Source of the DNA: Oscillospiraceae bacterium
Lineage (GTDB): Bacteria > Bacillota > Clostridia > Oscillospirales > Ruminococcaceae
Assembly (NCBI GenBank): GCA_017466885.1
Contig: JAFTTH010000030.1
Span: forward strand, 1-64,000
Direction of reading: 5' to 3'
Length of the DNA stretch: 64,000 bases
The position numbers were made by a program, and so were the translations under genes. Each line of letters begins with the position of its first letter. Position 1 is the first letter of the stretch. Below, in pieces: positions 62,061 to 64,000 of the stretch. Under the pieces are notes generated by a model. It saw only the letters and a list, made by a program, of their open reading frames with translations. It had not been told where the DNA came from and made no database searches.

Positions 62061-62103
62061 CTCTGCTCGTGTGTCGGGGTTCGATCCGAAGCCTCACAAC
62101 GAT

Positions 62104-62138
62104 AAAAAGACACCCCTCAAATTGAGGGGTGTCTTTTT
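62104..62138. terminator. Strong bidirectional terminator hairpin, unit 1
   Basis: A 17-bp perfect stem (AAAAAGACACCCCTCAA and complement) with a one-base loop. It heads the first repeat unit and does not follow any recognisable gene on the plus strand. Confidence 0.85.
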
Positions 62139-62149
62139 ATGGCTATGGG

Positions 62150-62195
62150 CTACAAAAAAGATATTTTTGCTGGTTTTGCGCGTGAATTCGAACTC
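62150..62195. repeat. 46-bp block, copy 1
   Basis: The block begins CTACAAAAAAGATATTTTT and ends TTCGAACTC. A second copy at 62422-62467 has the same ends and length. Each copy is preceded by a terminator hairpin and followed by a hairpin array. Confidence 0.8.
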
Positions 62196-62202
62196 TTGCA
62201 AA

Positions 62203-62368
62203 AATGATATATCGCTGGCGCAATATGATATACGGCGTTGCCGCATGATATGTTTCCACTTCGTGAAAATATGACATAATATCCGTTCCTCCATATGCCG
62301 AAGGCATATATCATCGCACGAAGTGCGATATCATACCGAAGGTATATCACCCGTTCCGGCAGGAACGG
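62203..62368. repeat. Short-hairpin array 1
   Basis: Consecutive perfect hairpins with different stems but similar 3-4 nt loops (often GAA): CGGC/GCCG at 62233, ATATGCC/GGCATAT at 62293, TCGCAC/GTGCGA at 62314, ATACC/GGTAT at 62333 and CCGTTCC/GGAACGG at 62351. They are separated by ATATCAT-like spacers. There is no coding potential of note. Confidence 0.85.
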
Positions 62369-62377
62369 ATATTATTG

Positions 62378-62412
62378 AAAAAAGACCTTGTCTTTCGACA
62401 AGGCCTTTTTTT
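62378..62412. terminator. Strong terminator hairpin, unit 2
   Basis: CCTTGTC (62386-62392) pairs with GACAAGG (62397-62403), flanked by an A-run and a T-run. It has the same position relative to the 46-bp block as in unit 1. Confidence 0.85.
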
Positions 62413-62421
62413 GTATAGATA

Positions 62422-62467
62422 CTACGAAAAAGATATTTTTCGGGGTTTGCAATAAGGTTTCGAACTC
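62422..62467. repeat. 46-bp block, copy 2
   Basis: The block begins CTACGAAAAAGATATTTTT and ends TTCGAACTC; the interior differs from copy 1 while length and ends are kept. Confidence 0.8.
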
Positions 62468-62478
62468 CCGTGCCACAT

Positions 62479-62657
62479 CACGCCAAAGGCGTGCATATCA
62501 TCAATGCGAAGCATTGTTTATCATCAACGGCTTGCCGTTGTATCTCATCAAGCCGCAGGGAAATACACGCTGGCGCGTGATGAGATACAAGGGCGGTTTG
62601 CCGCCCTTGATGATATACACGACTGCGTCGTGATGATATACCAAGCCTGCGGCTTGG
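62479..62657. repeat. Short-hairpin array 2 with twofold symmetry
   Basis: Perfect hairpins CACGCC/GGCGTG, CAATGC/GCATTG and CAACGG/CCGTTG are each preceded by (T)ATCATC-type spacers. Then a 13-bp inverted repeat (TTGTATCTCATCA at 62538, complement at 62578) marks the centre. To its right CAAGGGCGG/CCGCCCTTG, CACGAC/GTCGTG and CCAAGCC/GGCTTGG follow, the first two each followed by ATGATATA, the complement of the left-hand spacers. The array as a whole is thus a palindrome of hairpins. Confidence 0.88.
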
Positions 62658-62660
62658 ATA

Positions 62661-62696
62661 AAAAAATTCGACAAGTCGAAACTTGTCGAATTTTTT
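62661..62696. terminator. Terminator hairpin downstream of tRNA-Gln
   Basis: A 15-bp perfect stem (AAAAAATTCGACAAG and complement) with a 6-nt loop. On the minus strand it directly follows tRNA-Gln; on the plus strand it closes array 2. Confidence 0.9.
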
Positions 62697-62769
62697 GGCT
62701 GCGGAACTAGGATTCGAACCCAGACAAACAGAGTCAGAGTCTGTCGTGCTACCCTTACACAATTCCGCA
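62696..62769 (-). tRNA. tRNA-Gln (CTG)
   Basis: On the minus strand a 74-nt cloverleaf: acceptor TGCGGAA/TTCCGCA, anticodon stem ACAGA/TCTGT with loop CTCTGAC (anticodon CTG), T loop TTCGAAT and encoded CCA. Confidence 0.92.
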
Positions 62770-62891
62770 ATTTTATTGCCGTCATCTTTGACGGCTTTAT
62801 TATTATAAACCTTTTTTCAGAAAAGTCAATACCTTTTTCAAAGAAAAATAAAAAATTTTCCGGCCGTAAGGGAGACAAAGGGAAAAGACTA

Positions 62892-62920
62892 TTGCGTAAC
62901 CCGGGAAAAAAGAGTATAAT
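62892..62920 (+). promoter_or_regulatory. Promoter of the penicillin-binding protein gene
   Basis: TTGCGT (62892-62897), 17-bp spacer, TATAAT (62915-62920), about 40 bp before the ATG. Confidence 0.75.
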
Positions 62921-62961
62921 ATATCTTGGTGTTTTATGTTTTGATGGAAGGGAGCGGTCAG

Positions 62962-64000
62962 ATGAGAAGCAAAGCCTCAAGAATCATCCGTCTTTCGGTT
63001 TTGATTGGGTTGATCCTCGCGATCTTTTTGGGATACGGGGTTCGTTTGATGCAGCTCCAGATCGTGGAAGGGGAGACATATCTGTCCTTTGCGGAACGCA
63101 GCACCACCAAGCGGGTGGAGGTCAAAGCTCCGCGGGGAGAGATCGTGGATTGTTACGGTCGCCCCATGGTCGTCAATGCCGGAGGATATAACCTCATTCT
63201 GGATCGCGCCTACCTCAAAAGCGGGAAGGAAAACGTTCTGATTATTAAGCTTTGCAAGATTTTGGAGGAAACGGGAGAGGAGTGGGTGGACCTTCTTCCT
63301 ATCTCGGAGGAGTACCCCTACCGCTTCGCCGAAAACCAGGAAAACAGCATCGAACGGATGAAAAAGCTCCTGGGTCTCCAGACCTATGCCACCGAAGAAA
63401 ACGCCATGGAGGAGATGCTGGAGCGGTATGAGATTTCCTACCCTCTGGACTCTAAAAAAGCCCGTCTTTTGGCGGGGATCCGCTATTCTATGGAGCTCTC
63501 CGGCTTCTCCATGACTACAACCTATACCTTCGCGGAGGATATCTCCAAAAGCACCGTGACCCGCATCAAGGAGATGGGGGATGACCTTTTGGGTGCTGAG
63601 ATCGAGGAGGTCTCCATCCGCCAATACCTTTCGGGAGATATTATGCCCCACCTGATCGGGCAGGTCGGCCTCCTTTGGCCGGAGGAATACGCCGCCCTCA
63701 AGGAGCAGGGGAAGGATTATAAGCTCAACGATGTTATCGGAAAGTTCGGGATCGAGCTGGCAATGGAGGATCAGCTCCGTGGCACCTCCGGCATCCGTGA
63801 GATCGTTTTGGATAAGGATTATAACGTAATTTCCGTCAATGATGTTCTTTCTCCCAATCCGGGAAATACCGTTGTGCTGACTGTTGATTCTGTGTTCCAG
63901 AAGAAGGTGCAGAATATTCTGAAGGATGGCATCATCAAGCTGCAGCAAACGGCGGCGCCCGGAAAAGGGAAGGAAACCGATGCCGGAACGGTGGTTGTCC
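62962..64000 (+). CDS. Penicillin-binding protein 2-like transpeptidase, 3' end missing
   Basis: The frame opens at ATG 62962 (GAAGGGAGC upstream) and runs off the window, giving 346 residues. The N-terminus has a short basic stretch and one membrane helix (LSVLIGLILAIFLGYGVRL), then the dimerisation-domain pattern of class B PBPs: YLSFAERSTTKRVEVKAPRGEIVDCYGRPM, YLSGDIMPHLIGQVG, GKFGIELAMEDQLRGTSG and a TVVLTVDSVFQKKVQNIL segment leading into the transpeptidase domain. The catalytic SxxK, SxN and KTG motifs would lie beyond the window. It crosslinks peptidoglycan during elongation or division. Confidence 0.88.
   Translation, partial: MRSKASRIIRLSVLIGLILAIFLGYGVRLMQLQIVEGETYLSFAERSTTKRVEVKAPRGEIVDCYGRPMVVNAGGYNLILDRAYLKSGKENVLIIKLCKILEETGEEWVDLLPISEEYPYRFAENQENSIERMKKLLGLQTYATEENAMEEMLERYEISYPLDSKKARLLAGIRYSMELSGFSMTTTYTFAEDISKSTVTRIKEMGDDLLGAEIEEVSIRQYLSGDIMPHLIGQVGLLWPEEYAALKEQGKDYKLNDVIGKFGIELAMEDQLRGTSGIREIVLDKDYNVISVNDVLSPNPGNTVVLTVDSVFQKKVQNILKDGIIKLQQTAAPGKGKETDAGTVVV

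Noticed and set aside
62079..62091. tRNA fragment suggested by GGTTCGATCC-like sequence
   Set aside because: Only the T-loop-like motif is present; no acceptor or anticodon arm can be folded around it.
62203..62657. CRISPR array
   Set aside because: The hairpins differ from each other in sequence, spacers are only about 8-10 bp and similar, and there is no 20-40 bp constant repeat and no cas gene.
62388..62980. Small open frames across the hairpin arrays on both strands
   Set aside because: They run through palindromes, terminators and tRNA-Gln, with no ribosome-binding site; coding is an artefact.

Overview
The window looks like chromosome of an anaerobic, gut- or rumen-type Clostridia (Oscillospiraceae/Ruminococcaceae-like). 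The reasons are Gram-positive signals (lipoboxes, a sortase-type C-terminus), consensus TTGACA/TATAAT promoters with AGGAGG ribosome-binding sites and several TTG/GTG starts, several ABC sugar importer parts, and a complete [FeFe]-hydrogenase maturation set (TM1266-like regulator, HydE, HydG, HydF). No taxonomic marker gene is present, so this is inference.

Region 1 (1-22.5 kb, + strand) is a glycan-uptake locus. It holds the end of a wall-anchored surface protein, a very large solute-binding protein with carbohydrate-binding-like modules, two permeases, an NHL/TPR/Yip1 membrane protein, a DUF5696-type lipoprotein, two more permeases, four tandem paralogues of a glycoside-hydrolase-like protein (three lipoproteins, then one with no signal peptide), a second solute-binding lipoprotein and a polysaccharide deacetylase. 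No importer ATPase is encoded, so a shared MsmX-type ATPase elsewhere is likely.

Region 2 (22.5-33.7 kb) holds two divergent catabolic operons around a promoter/operator region at 26.86-27.0 kb. Leftward: aldehyde dehydrogenase (MmsA/IolA family), zinc alcohol dehydrogenase, transaldolase-like protein and SGNH hydrolase. Rightward: amidohydrolase, L-fucose/arabinose-isomerase-like protein, Gfo/Idh/MocA oxidoreductase, FGGY kinase, triose-phosphate-isomerase-like protein and YjbQ. Together they look like a sugar or sugar-acid pathway whose substrate I cannot name.

Region 3 (33.7-43.3 kb) is mostly housekeeping: a membrane glycosyltransferase, tRNA-Met and tRNA-Glu, a DMT exporter, a DUF2156-like protein, the ACT/UPF0210 pair, RNase HI, a foldase-like lipoprotein, an SGNH hydrolase and PurC.

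Region 4 (43.3-53.1 kb, - strand) is the most unusual part. It is a compact operon encoding a lipoprotein with three Ig-like repeats, a membrane NERD-domain protein with a zinc ribbon, a CbbX/SpoVK-type AAA+ ATPase with a Cys-rich N-terminal half, an ECF-type sigma factor fused through a membrane segment to a roughly 770-residue leucine-rich-repeat ectodomain, a transglutaminase-like lipoprotein and a 47-residue ORF. Two genes of the operon share an identically spaced upstream motif, a good candidate for the promoter recognised by the locus's own sigma factor.

Region 5 (53.2-61.8 kb) has an EamA exporter, GltS, the hydrogenase maturation operon behind a leader with two mutually exclusive RNA folds, an NSS-family sodium symporter and an AT-rich orphan membrane protein. 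Region 6 (61.85-62.8 kb) has no gene except tRNA-Gln. It carries arrays of short perfect hairpins separated by TATCATC-like spacers, alternating with strong terminator hairpins and a repeated 46-bp block. The window ends inside a penicillin-binding protein 2-like gene.
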